A DNA stretch of 64,000 bases from Brachionus plicatilis (taxonomy: Eukaryota > Rotifera > Eurotatoria > Ploima > Brachionidae): positions 590,453-654,452 of the forward strand of contig QEOQ01000503.1 in the NCBI GenBank assembly GCA_010279815.1, written 5' to 3'. Position 1 is the first letter of the stretch, and each line of letters begins with the position of its first letter. Below are positions 22,870-32,906 of this stretch, one piece after another. Under the pieces are notes generated by a model. It did no database searches, was not told where the DNA came from, and worked only from the letters and a program-made list of their open reading frames with translations. Position numbers and translations under genes: made by a program.

Positions 22870-25800
22870 TCGATGCAAGCTCCTGCATCCGAAAATATGG
22901 ACTTTAACCGTCCAGGAACATGCTACTTTGAGTGGAAATGAAGTTATACGAAATGATGATGAACTAATGAGTATTCAGAATTAATATTCATTAAATAAGT
23001 CTTTACCTTCAAATACCAATCAAGAGGATATTAGCTTTATAAGCTTTAATCTTGACCTTAGTAATATTCGTTTTATATTAATTTTTAAATTATGAATCGT
23101 TTTGACTAAAGGCTTAAGTTTTGTGGATATTGACGTCCCCGAAAGTATAAATGAGACAGAAAACCTTATGAATACACCAGTAAAAGAAGAAGAGAAGAGG
23201 GAGGCTTCCTGGATCATCTAAAAAAAATAAGAAAACTCCATTGGCTATTGGTAGGGAAGAAAATGAAATAAGTAGTGGTCAGGTCGGCGTTGATAATTCT
23301 ATGAACTCTTCAAATCGGGCTCAACGAAATTTAACTTTACAAATAGAACAGATCGCCAATGGTTAACCCATTGCTAACCATATTAGTGTCAAGACAAGGA
23401 GGCTAAAAGGCAAAGAGAAAAACGGGCCAATGAGACACCCGAACAGCGTTAAAAACGATCGAAATATAACCGAGACTACTATGCAAAAGTCAAAGAAATC
23501 AAAATCCCTGTAGAGCGAATGCAGCGCTAGGGTCTTGTAAATGAAAGGAGGCGACATATTGGAAATAACCGCGCAACTTACATGGAATGGAGCATTCCGA
23601 GGCAGAGTGTTGTTGAAATTGATGACCAAGAACCACCGAATCAGTATCGCGAATTTTGTGGGGCAATTAACTGAGCAAAAGAGGTCAATTGGTGTTTATA
23701 CCATTAGCTGCAGTAGAAATTTAATCGTAGTCCCACAATTGGATCAAATTCATCCAAATTTATTGCTTTTGATTAATCCAATTGGTCGGAATGGAACAGG
23801 CTAATTAGATGGTTTAATGGCGAAAATTAGACAGTATAATTCGCTGTTTGGAATGGCTGCTGTAAAGTCCAATATCGTTCCCGAAGATTTGGACTCGGTT
23901 AGCAACGATTTGAGTCGACTTAATGTGCGATGTAACAGTCGAACACCTTACCTATTCTTTGATCATGGAGGTGTTAATTACCGAATTCCTCCCATATTTA
24001 ACGAACCGGACGCTAATTTAAACTTGAGAGCAAGACAATATTTTATGTTGGACACAGTTAGAGCAGTAGTTGATCATGTGGAGGAAAATTGGACTGATAA
24101 TCAGGGAGCAGTGTCCGAAGAGATTGTTAAATTGATACTTCAAATGTTAACAGATGTCAAAACTTTGATTTGTAGCTGATCGAGAGATATATCAGCAAAA
24201 AAATCAACGCAACCCGTTTGATGTTGGGATGTGGATTACACGATTTGTTGAAGTAAAAATGTGCCAATTAATGCCAATGGACGTCGAAAAATTGCTGATT
24301 TGGCAGTATATAGTGAAATTGCTGCTGTGTTTGATGGCCAAGGTGGCCTGCATGATGACCGAGTTATTATATTTGCTCAAGCAAGGGTTCTCGATCTACC
24401 TGTAATCGGCATTGTCCCTCAACGAGTCAATAACAGTATGCAAAACATTGATTTAAGAGATCCAAATTGCGATCCAATGAGTTTTCCGCTATTGCGAGGC
24501 TGGATATGATGAAAGGTGTGAGCATAACCAGGATCAACTCACTAATAACTCAAGAGTCACTCTCAAGGAGTTTAATAAATTGAGGCTACATGTTAAAATT
24601 TATCTTCCAAATGCCATTTTTTAAATGGGCAAGCTGTTCCAAGAGTATGTAGTCTGCTCTTGGATAAAAATTAATAAAAACAACCTTCAATTTGTGCGCA
24701 AGCAGGGAAGGAACCCAGCTCAGAGTCTTGGATTATCAGGGTAAAATGGACCACAAAAAAGTAATTTTGACCCAGAGAAAGCTTTATGTCGAGATTTTAT
24801 TCTTCCATCCACGTTCGAGGGCAGCGATCGTGCAATGAAACAACACTATTTTGATGCTCTGGAATTAGTAACTAGATTTGGCATAGCGGATTTTTTTATC
24901 ACATTTACGTCTAATCCACGTTGGACAGAACTTCAAGAGCAAATAGTTGAATGGTCCAAGTTATTCAGATCGGAGACGTAGTTTCCCGGATTTATTCCTT
25001 GAAATTTAAAGAATTAGAAAAAAATGGAATCGTGGAAACTTTAGTTCGAGTTAGAAATTGATAGAAACGGAACTTGCCTCACGACCATATGCTATTATTG
25101 ATGAGCCAATACGACAAGCCGACGACTGCTGGCATGTTGGACCAAATTATTTGTGCTGAAATTCCCAATCCAGATTTAGCTCGAGAGTTGCACGAATTGA
25201 TCGAGACCAAAATGATTCATGGACCATGTCTGGACAACAGTGTATGTATGAAGCTATTTAGAAATCGCTGCTCAAAAAGCTTTCCTTAGCCATTCATCGA
25301 AACAACTGTAATGCGTCCTTAAACGTTTCCGAACAACAGACGTAGGGGCAACGGTAGAACTGTGTCGATCCGGGGGCATGAGTTAGATAATTGGTTTGTG
25401 AACCAATATAATCTGAGCATGCTCAAGAAATTTCAATTCCACATAAATGCTGAATATTGTAGAAGCTTGGGTTCAATTAAGTATATTTTCAACTATGTGT
25501 GCAAAGGAAATGATCGAGTCAATGTTCAAATGCACGTGAATAACAATCACATGCCATTTGCTAACCATGGAGTCACAGGCGAGGAAATGGTAGAAATCAA
25601 TCAGAACTAAAGGGCATAAGGGGATGTTGGTGACATGACAGTTGTTGAAGAAAATGAGAACTATGATGTGCAGATTAATCGCCCTGATGAAGCTAACAAT
25701 GATGTTGAAGAAGTAGAAGATGCCAATCAATCAAGTAACAATAATCAAGTGATATATGATGAGATAAGGACTTAAGAACTGAAATGTTATGTGAGTTCAA

Positions 25801-26150
25801 GTTGGAGAGTTTGATAAAATAATTGGAATCAAACGTCAATATTTATCTCACACGATTTTCACTTGATTATGCATTTGGAAAATCGGCAGAATGTCATATT
25901 CAACAGGAACAATGTTGTCCGGGTTGCTGATAACGAGGCTCCGCTGACATATTTTTTCGTATTAAATATTCGAGATAATACGGTCAAAAGCTAACTTTAC
26001 AGAAACATTGTTCATCGTTATAGGTTTGACAAAAATATTTGATGCTGGATAGAGCGTGTTCAGCTGGGAAATGGAAATAGGATTATTGGCCTGATACCGT
26101 TTAGCCTTCGAATCTTTTTAGTTCCTCAAACCAATAATTAAGGTTTCTTA
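22870..26150 (+). pseudogene. Decayed Helitron: N-terminal region and HUH Rep domain, helicase missing
   Basis: Pieces of a Helitron protein follow in the right order. A basic N-terminal region (REKRANETPEQR, 23405-23460; RRHIGNNRATYMEWSIPRQ near 23550) leads to MAKIRQYNSLFGMAAV (23817), then DPMSFPLL (24473), the block ILPSTFEGSDRAMKQHYFDA with FGIADFFITFTSNPRWTE (about 24800-24930), and the HUH motif LPHDHMLLLM with histidines at 25080-25088. HELIETKMIHGPC follows. The two active-site tyrosines lie in KYIFNYVCKGND (25482-25496), so this is a two-tyrosine Rep. NRQNVIFNRNNV to PFSLRIFLVPQ (25870-26135) matches the segment that joins Rep to the Pif1-type helicase, which is absent. Several frameshifts and at least eight stops make it non-functional as a whole. 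Rolling-circle transposition is the family role. Ends (TC and CTRR hairpin) were not located. Confidence 0.85.
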
Positions 26151-26767
26151 ACTAATATCGATGAAAAAATCTCATAAAATATCATTAATTTTGTTAAAAA
26201 AGTGATCCTCTGAAATCATAAAAATCTTTTGTTCACGTAATTAAAAAAGTGTTCACATATTCCAATTTTGGTTCACCTTTTCGTTGAAACAAAAATTAAG
26301 TAAACTAATAGTTAAAAAAAAACCTGAGAACAAGAATTATTCATCTAATAAAAACCTAACGCTCATCGACCGACCGTCCGTCAACCGCTCAAAATGACGA
26401 CTAGTGCCGACCGAACAGTCAGATCTAGGCGTTCATTATTTTATTTTAATAAAAATTTTATTTATTATTTATCAAAAATTAAAAAAAATTTTGTTTTTTT
26501 TCACATGAAGATTTCGTATTGGGAACTGATTATCCAAATGAGTTTATAATTTAAAAATCTCAATGTAAAATATTGCCCAACTAGGGAATTCTCAGGTGGT
26601 TTTTAATAAATAATAAATTAATTGTTCTATTTTTAAGGCATGTCATAAATGAAATTAAGACATGTCTTTTTATATCAAACACTGATTCAAAATTTTGACC
26701 TATGACATGAACTAAAAGTCGAAAATGCACTAAAATAGAAAAGAAGTAGCATTTATAGTGACATGTT
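26151..26767. other. Non-coding gap between Helitron and Rep-like remnant
   Basis: AT-rich apart from a compact GC-rich patch at 26358-26430 with repeated CGACCGACCG-type motifs, unlike its flanks. In style it recalls the CCGNCC-rich arms of the foldback at 46.7-47.7 kb, but no inverted partner is visible. It may be a transposon end. Confidence 0.4.
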
Positions 26768-28123
26768 TTTATGAATGATCATGCTAAATAATTCGCTGAT
26801 TGGTTTTTGAAAAAAACACAACAACAAGAATTGGTCAAACGCTCAAGAGGACAAGTGATTAGACATTGAATTGTCAATGCTAGCCTAACATCTGGAGATA
26901 CAGTCAAAGAATTGTGTGAATATGTTGGAATTAATGGTGTAGATCAAGAATTGTTCACTGGCAAACGTCATTACCACATCCTTGGAGAACCAAAGCTCTA
27001 TAAAAGAGCAGCAAAGGACCTCTCCAAAATTACAATGGAACAAATGGGAATTAGCCATCATTTGGCGAAGCAGGCCATAAATAGTATGCATTATGGCGAA
27101 ATCAAAGATGCTGCCCATTACGTTAATTTAGTGAACAATATCAAGCGTAAAAAGGTAATTTACGAGAATGAAAATATTCATTGGACATCTGCGGGAAACC
27201 GCGTTTAAGACAACATTGAAAGGATGAAACAACCAAACAAGTTCTGCAAAGAAGACATGGAGCATTTCCGTCGAATGTATCTAGAGCCGAACCAATGGCA
27301 CGGCGACATCATAAAGCTAAAGTTGGGAAAATCTTATACAGACCAACTAGAGCAGATGGAAGCGCAACGATATGATGAAAACGCCAAAAAACCTTTAGTT
27401 GATAGCGACTATGCAAAGCTTGCTCCATTTAAATCATACTTGGAGTTACTAAAAAATATTCGCACAAAGGTAGATGGACATGAAACCAACTCTGGTTGGT
27501 GCTTGTTACTATGTGGTCGAACAGCGACCTACAAGACAGCAGCTAATTTAATATTAGCTCAATCCTTTGGTCCATATCATGAATGGACTGGACATCATTA
27601 CATTGAAAGAGATGTATTGAAGTACGACGATGCTGCAGTAGCGCTGATCGAGCAATTGGTGATTGAGGAAACGGCTTGGAATAGCCTTCCTCATAAATAA
27701 ACATTAGAAGATACTCTCTGTTTTATCAAGGAGCAATTGTCAGGGGCCGGACTAAATATCCGGTTGGCAAAAAATAAATCTTCTTTAAAAGGTCTCAAAA
27801 TGAAAATTCAGAGATTCTTCATGTCCTACAATCCGGACAATATAATAAGTTTTGAAAAGCTAAATGCTAAAATAAACAACAAAATTGAGTTTAAAAGGCG
27901 TTTTTACTTGTTTGACTTCGACAGCATGGAATATGCCAGGGACTTGGAATCGAAAATTAAAATAGAATTTACCGAAGAGGAGGAACTTGAAGCTGAAGAA
28001 GAACTTCGAAGAATTCATCGAGAAATGTCTAATTACAATTTGGTGGACGAAACTGAGCCAGAGGACCCAGATATAATATGGATTGAGTGCCCAGAAGAGG
28101 GCGAAGAAAAAGAAAATTTATAG
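26768..28123 (+). pseudogene. Rep-like protein with SF3-type helicase domain, interrupted only by stop codons
   Basis: One frame runs about 450 codons with four stops inside (26789 TAA, 26867 TGA, 27206 TAA, 27698 TAA) and no frameshift. Visible features: GKRHYHILGEP at 26960-26992, whose His-Tyr-His could be an HUH nuclease motif; a Walker A-like GRTATYKT (27515-27538) after GWCLLLC; an acidic Walker B-like LVIEET (27656-27673); and RFFMSYNPDN (27812-27841) in the place of SF3 motif C. The C-terminus is acidic, ending at 28123. Order and spacing fit Rep proteins of small replicons or of integrated CRESS-type DNA elements, which unwind DNA with an SF3 helicase after HUH nicking. A third nuclease motif (YxxK) is not clear. 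It follows the Helitron on the same strand, but Helitrons use Pif1-type helicases, so it looks independent. The helicase reading is moderate; its origin is open. Confidence 0.5.
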
Positions 28124-28824
28124 TTTTATTTTAATTATTTTATTTTGAATAAAAATCATGTTCATGAAAATTCTAATTTATGAAACAACCCTAGATTTTT
28201 ATGTTTCAGTTTTAGTTCAGAAGTCTTAGAAAATTAAAATTTAAAATTTTTTAGGAATATTTTTATTTTTATAAAAAATTTAATAAAATCTTAATGCTTA
28301 TTTTATTCTAGAATTTCATTAGTTTTATTATGGGTTCTTTTGAAAGCAAAACATTTATTTATTTTTCTAAATGAAGTTGCACTAATGCTTTTCTCTGAAC
28401 ACAAATAATCCAAGCCAATAAACATGGATTTTATCTGATAATAAAATTAATAAAGACAATTTAAGTAATGTTTATTTAATTTGAAAAAAGAAATTTAAAT
28501 TTTGTCTAGGTTTTAAGGTAATGAAATATAAATTACATAAATGGTTCATTTTCGAAAGTATAATATGAATTAAGCATATTAATTGATTCAATTTGACTAT
28601 TAGAATCGAAGATTCTCTAAAAATTAGATGTAAGAGGAAGAGCTAAAGAAAAAAATAAATGACTTGACCCACCAAAGAAAAATAAAAAAATTCAACTTTT
28701 TGGAATTTGAAAAAAAAATTAAATGAAAAAAGCCAAAATTATGAAAGCAAAATTGAGGATCCAAACAAAAAAATTTTTTTTCTTACTTAGCAAACTTTTA
28801 AAGAAACTTTTAGCAATTTTTTAG
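28124..28824. other. AT-rich gap with possible upstream exon remnant
   Basis: Mostly AT-rich non-coding sequence. At about 28700-28775 a plus-strand frame reads LNEKSQNYESKIEDPNKK, which matches the style of the coiled-coil remnant downstream (28825-29196) and may be an earlier exon of it. Confidence 0.3.
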
Positions 28825-29196
28825 CTAACCGAACAAATAATCGAAATTAAGAGTCAAAATAAATCTAATTTTGACTTGACAAGTGACTCGATGATCAAAA
28901 GGGAGCAAATTGATAAGATTCAAAATGAAAAAAGTAGGCTTTCTACCAAATTAATTAATAATTTTATTATCAAAAAAATTGATGAGATAGAATTTAAAGA
29001 GTCCGACTCACAAAATTTAATTAATAATTTAAATCAAAAAATAGATGGTCTTTAGATATACTTGGACTCAAAGTCATTGGAAATAAAAAATCTAGAAGAA
29101 AAGTCTGAAAAAGATATTGATAACGAAAATTTAAAAAATTCGGTCAGCTCAAAACAATCAGAAATTGAAAAATTTAGCTTTTTAGATAGATTTTAA
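28825..29196 (+). pseudogene. Coiled-coil protein exon or remnant
   Basis: A 124-codon frame starts right after an acceptor-like TTTTTTAG and ends in TAA, with one internal TAG at 29053-29055. It is highly charged with heptad-like spacing: LTEQIIEIKSQNKSN, MIKREQIDKIQNEKSRLS, KKIDEIEFKESDSQNLINN, LDSKSLEIKNLEEKSEKD. No family is recognisable. The single nonsense codon in an otherwise clean frame suggests recent loss, or a read-through or edited site. It lies between the Rep-like remnant and the mariner, so capture by a transposon is possible but unproved. Confidence 0.35.
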
Positions 29197-29540
29197 TTAA
29201 TTCAAACCAATTTTTAATAATGCTCCTTGAATTGAGCTTTTTTAAACATTTAATATTCATATGAAATTAAGTAGTTTTACGTAAGTTTAGGTATAAAAAG
29301 AATAAGAAATAAGAAAATAATTATTGTAGAAACAATTTTTATATTTTGGAGGAGCAAATTATTATTTTTTAGAAAAAAAAAAGAAGCAATTATTATTTTA
29401 ATCGGGAGCAGGAATATTTTTTATTAGAAGCATAATTAAAATAAAAATAAAACATAAATATAAAAAAAACCTTTTTTTTCAATTAAACAATTAACTAATT
29501 TAGTGTATTTATTTTGATTTTTGATTTCACACCATCTTAT

Positions 29541-29690
29541 TTAACTGAAACGTTTTTTCTTGGACGACCTCGTCTTCTATTTGAGTTAAATTAGTGTCAA
29601 TAGGCGATTGTATAACTAAAATCGTGCTAGTAACTGAATCAACTGTGTTGATTAGTGTTGTAATTGGAGTATCAGACTGAGTCGAAGTTT
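29541..29690 (-). pseudogene. AT-hook-like coding remnant A
   Basis: On the minus strand a Thr/Ser-rich stretch (TQSDTPITTLINTVDSV, 29690 downward) is followed, one frame over, by NRRRGRPRKKRFS and a stop at 29541. RGRPRKK is a textbook AT-hook core that binds the minor groove of AT-rich DNA. A 20-T run (29688-29707) abuts the 5' side. A further TRGFKRRLKLF lies just upstream at about 29745-29775. The frame break between the two halves means it is either decayed or spliced. Confidence 0.3.
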
Positions 29691-29932
29691 TTTTTTTTTT
29701 TTTTTTTCAATAATTTTGGGTTTCCCCAGTGGTTTTCAGAATAGCTTCAGCCTACGTTTAAACCCTCTTGTCACGATACAAAGTAAAACAATTTAGCGAT
29801 ATTTTGTAGAAAAAAATTATAAAAAAAAGGAAAAAAATATTAAATTTTAACTGAAATGAGTTTGATTCGAATAAAACGATTTACAATTTGATTTAATAAC
29901 ATTAGGAAGTATTACTGAGTTTAAGTTGTTGG

Positions 29933-30040
29933 TATTGAAAAATGTTCATGATTTAAAGGTCCAATTGAATTTTTTTCAAAAGCTGGTAAGGCTTTTTTAC
30001 GGCGACCTCTTGTACCATTTTTTCGATTCTCAAATCAATT
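29933..30040 (-). pseudogene. AT-hook-like coding remnant B
   Basis: The minus strand encodes FENRKNGTRGRRKKALPAF then EKNSIGPLNHEHFSIPTT and a stop. The basic core TRGRRKK resembles the other AT-hook-like segments at 29541, 31471 and 35341. No start or splice site is certain. Part of one gene with several similar exons, or dispersed copies of one transposon gene, would both fit. Confidence 0.25.
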
Positions 30041-30125
30041 GTTGAAAAAGATATTAGGTTTTTTAATAAGTATTTTCGTTTTTTTCTAGGCTTAATTTAT
30101 TTATAAAAACTAAAATAAAATATAA

Positions 30126-30649
30126 TTAGTCTCTAAAAAAATTTCCTTCGCTAGAAATACACATCTTCCATTTTTCTGGCAGCATTTTGATCCCTCGCTC
30201 GTAGAAGCTGGCTGGGTTTAATATTGACTGATGTCTTTTTTTATTTTCTTCAAGTCTGAGTTACTTTTTTCACTGAGGAAGTGCTGCATGGATCGGAACT
30301 AATGGTAATCTGAAGGAGCTAAGTCTGGTGAATAAGCTGGGTGAGATAAGACTTCCCAGTCTAGATTCTCTTTCGTGTTCCGAGTCGTTTTTGCAACATG
30401 TGGCCTAGCTTTGTCATGTAAAAGAATCACTTTTCGCTCTCCTTTAGCTCTGTGTGGCCGTTTTGTTTTCAAAGCGTGACTCAATCGTATCAATTGTTGT
30501 GAATAAAGGTCTGCGGTTATCGTTTGCTTGGGTTGCAGTAGCTCATAATAGATTATACCCTTCTGATCCCACCAAACACAAAGCATGACCTTTTTTCCAT
30601 AAATTTCGCGTTTTGGAGTAGGGAATGGCTCTTGATCAGGGTCGACCCA
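30126..30649 (-). pseudogene. Mariner (DD34D) transposase, 5'-truncated
   Basis: The minus strand holds the catalytic and C-terminal half of a mariner transposase. It starts at WVDPDQEPFPTPKREIYGKK (30649), continues VMLCVWWDQKGIIYYELL, then LLHDKARPHVAKT and HPAYSPDLAPSDYH. The second and third acidic residues (HD and PSD) are 34 residues apart, which defines DD34D. A TAG at 30299-30301 replaces the leucine normally following DYH, and another stop and a frame change follow, before FYERGIKMLPEKWKM and the end at 30126. The N-terminal DNA-binding half, first catalytic Asp and both terminal repeats are missing. Cut-and-paste transposition at TA is the family role. Confidence 0.9.
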
Positions 30650-30726
30650 TTATCGAAGTAGTTATCGAAGATTGATACTTCGATAATTGATACTTCGAAG
30701 ATTGACCTGGTTATCGAAGTAGATCC
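30650..30726. repeat. Cluster of short TATCGAAGTA direct and inverted repeats
   Basis: The units TTATCGAAGTAG, TATCGAAGATTGATACTTCG, ATAATTGATACTTCGAAG and TTATCGAAGTAG again alternate in both orientations over about 75 bp, exactly at the break point of the truncated mariner. The cluster can fold into small hairpins. It may record the deletion or insertion that removed the transposase N-terminus. Confidence 0.7.
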
Positions 30727-32693
30727 ACATATACCAAACAATTCGATTTGGTAGCCTCTGTCGCATTTTTTCCTTCGTTAAACTTGAATAACATGCAATG
30801 GCGGATATGCATTTTTTTAAAAAACTTATTAAACAACTTAATAGTAATTCAATATTGTATGTGATACAAATTACATTCTTGCAAACGCAATTTTTTTCCA
30901 ATATTGACAAGAACATTTACTCAACTGCCAACACTCTTGTCTGATTTCTACAGATTTTTATGTGAGTCACTCCATTTTATGAATTCATCGAACGCTTTCC
31001 AATTGCTTGTGTTTAAACAAATACGACAACTTAATTTCGTAGCTTCTACATTACTCTTCTCAAACGTTACCATGCATGTCGTAAAAATTAATTAATTTGA
31101 GAACTAATGAGTCTTTAATCATAATTAATCAATTTATCTTTGATCCTCATGAATTAATTCTGCTCCTGTTTGCAATAAAAAAAGCTCCTATAAAAAATAA
31201 ATTAGATAATTTTAGATTTGATAAACGAAAAAAAAATATTTGATATAAAAATAATAAATTTGCTCCTAAAGAAAATATAAGCCAAAAGAATATTATAGTA
31301 ATGTGTGTTAGTTTGAAATATACTAGAAAATTTTTTATTAATTTTACAATTTTGTTTCTTTTTATTTTATTTACCATTTGATTTCAATAATGATCAACAA
31401 TTGTTTTACAAATTCTTTTTTAATTAATCATTTGTTTTTCATTTGAAATAATTTAATTAAAAAAAATTTACTTGGGACTGACTTTTTTTCTTTTTACCTC
31501 TCGTGTTGTTATAGTTTAAAAATAATTTAAAGAATTGAGGACAAAAAATAAAAATAAAACAGGATTTATTTGAAATAAGTTTTATCTTTTTTAAAAATTT
31601 AATAGAAAAATTTGAAAAATATTAAAATTTTATTAAATTTTACAAGGTTCTCAGTTATTTATGTATATCTTTTGATCTAGAATATCTTTTGATCTTTATA
31701 TCGTTTAAAGAAAGTCCTTCGTTAAACGTGTTATTTACTCATACTTTGAATTCAGACATTACTTTTTGGATATTTTTTATAGGTTTAAGTAAAACATTCA
31801 AAAAATATGATGATTGAAAGGCTCTTTATTCTAGAGTTGAAAAATCAAAGATTATTTTTTAATTTTTTGAAAGGATATGGGGCAATACTTGTTGAAGATA
31901 TGAAAAATGCCTCAGACAATTTTTTTTTCAAATATTCTTATAAATATGAATGTGCTGATTTAGAATTTATGTAATTTAGTTCAATATGATTGAATTTTTC
32001 ATGCTTTATAATCAATCAAAGTTTTGGCACATTTTAGCCGAGAATCGTTCTTTTTAGTTCTATAAAGGTGATATGGATACTTATTTTTCCCTGGTAAAAA
32101 GTTTTCTTGAACAAAATTCTTTAAGGAATCTGAAAATTAAATTTATATTTTGGTAACTTTTATAGTTTTATCAAAATAAACTAAATTAAACAAAATAAAA
32201 GGTGTTTGTCTTCTAGAGTCTCTGGAGTAAAATATCCCCAACTCAAAAATTTTCAAAGATACTTTTTTTTACTTATTTTTTGTCTCTTAACAATATATTA
32301 AAAATGCTAAGACCGGAAACATTCGCTTCATTCCTTTAGATAGGATCAAAATTTAAAAAACGTAATTAATTTGTTTTTTGATTGTAAAAATTAAAAATTT
32401 GGATAAAATTTTATGAATAAATTTATTTTTTTTTATTTTTTTTAAATATATTTTAATATTATCCATGGAATATTTTTTTTTGAAAATACTTAATAAGTTT
32501 TGTTAGATTTAAACCTCTTCATTTAAATATTTATCTTTCTTTTTTTATTTATAATAAATCATCTAAGGTAAAAAAACGTTATTTTTTTAAACTGGACAGT
32601 AAACCAAGCTTTATTTTTATCTTAGTCAATCCAGAAAAAGTTTTTATTTAAAACTAATTTTCACTCTTTTCTTCTCTTTTCTTAAAAAAATGA
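30727..32693. other. Intergenic AT-rich DNA
   Basis: Short open frames on both strands (for example 30904-31095 and 31147-31377) lack motifs and are not called. The only protein-like piece is the AT-hook-like segment at 31471-31517. Confidence 0.4.
31471..31517 (-). pseudogene. AT-hook-like coding remnant C, ending at a donor-like site
   Basis: The minus strand reads NYNNTRGKKKKSQSQ and then GTAAAT, a plausible splice donor. It shares the TRG-plus-basic core with the segments at 29541, 29933 and 35341. Alone it is far too short to prove a gene; the recurrence of the motif on one strand is the only support. Confidence 0.2.
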
Positions 32694-32906
32694 CTCTATA
32701 AATGTGCTGTATGCTCGATTCGATTTGATAAAAATTCAAAAGCCTCTGTTATTGCTAATAGGAATAAAATTCGAATTTCTTGTCCTTGGTTAGTCCATTT
32801 AATGCAGAAGCGTTCTATTGATCACACCACTTCCAAATGGGTCTGTGGAGAATGTCATAGAAAATTAAAAAATAAACTAGCAATAAAAATTAAAAGTGAT
32901 GAATAA
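32694..32906 (+). CDS. Small open segment with paired Cys ligands (zinc-finger-like), exon or remnant
   Basis: Seventy codons without a stop, from just after TGA (32691) to TAA (32904-32906), clearly GC-richer than its surroundings. It begins LYKCAVCSIRFDKNSK, has SCPWLVHL in the middle and SKWVCGECHRKLKNK near the end. Two CxxC pairs, one followed by His, plus a central Cys and two His suggest a zinc-binding module. There is no ATG before the first CxxC and no clear acceptor, so it is probably an exon or transposon fragment. Family not recognised. Confidence 0.4.
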   Translation, partial: LYKCAVCSIRFDKNSKASVIANRNKIRISCPWLVHLMQKRSIDHTTSKWVCGECHRKLKNKLAIKIKSDE

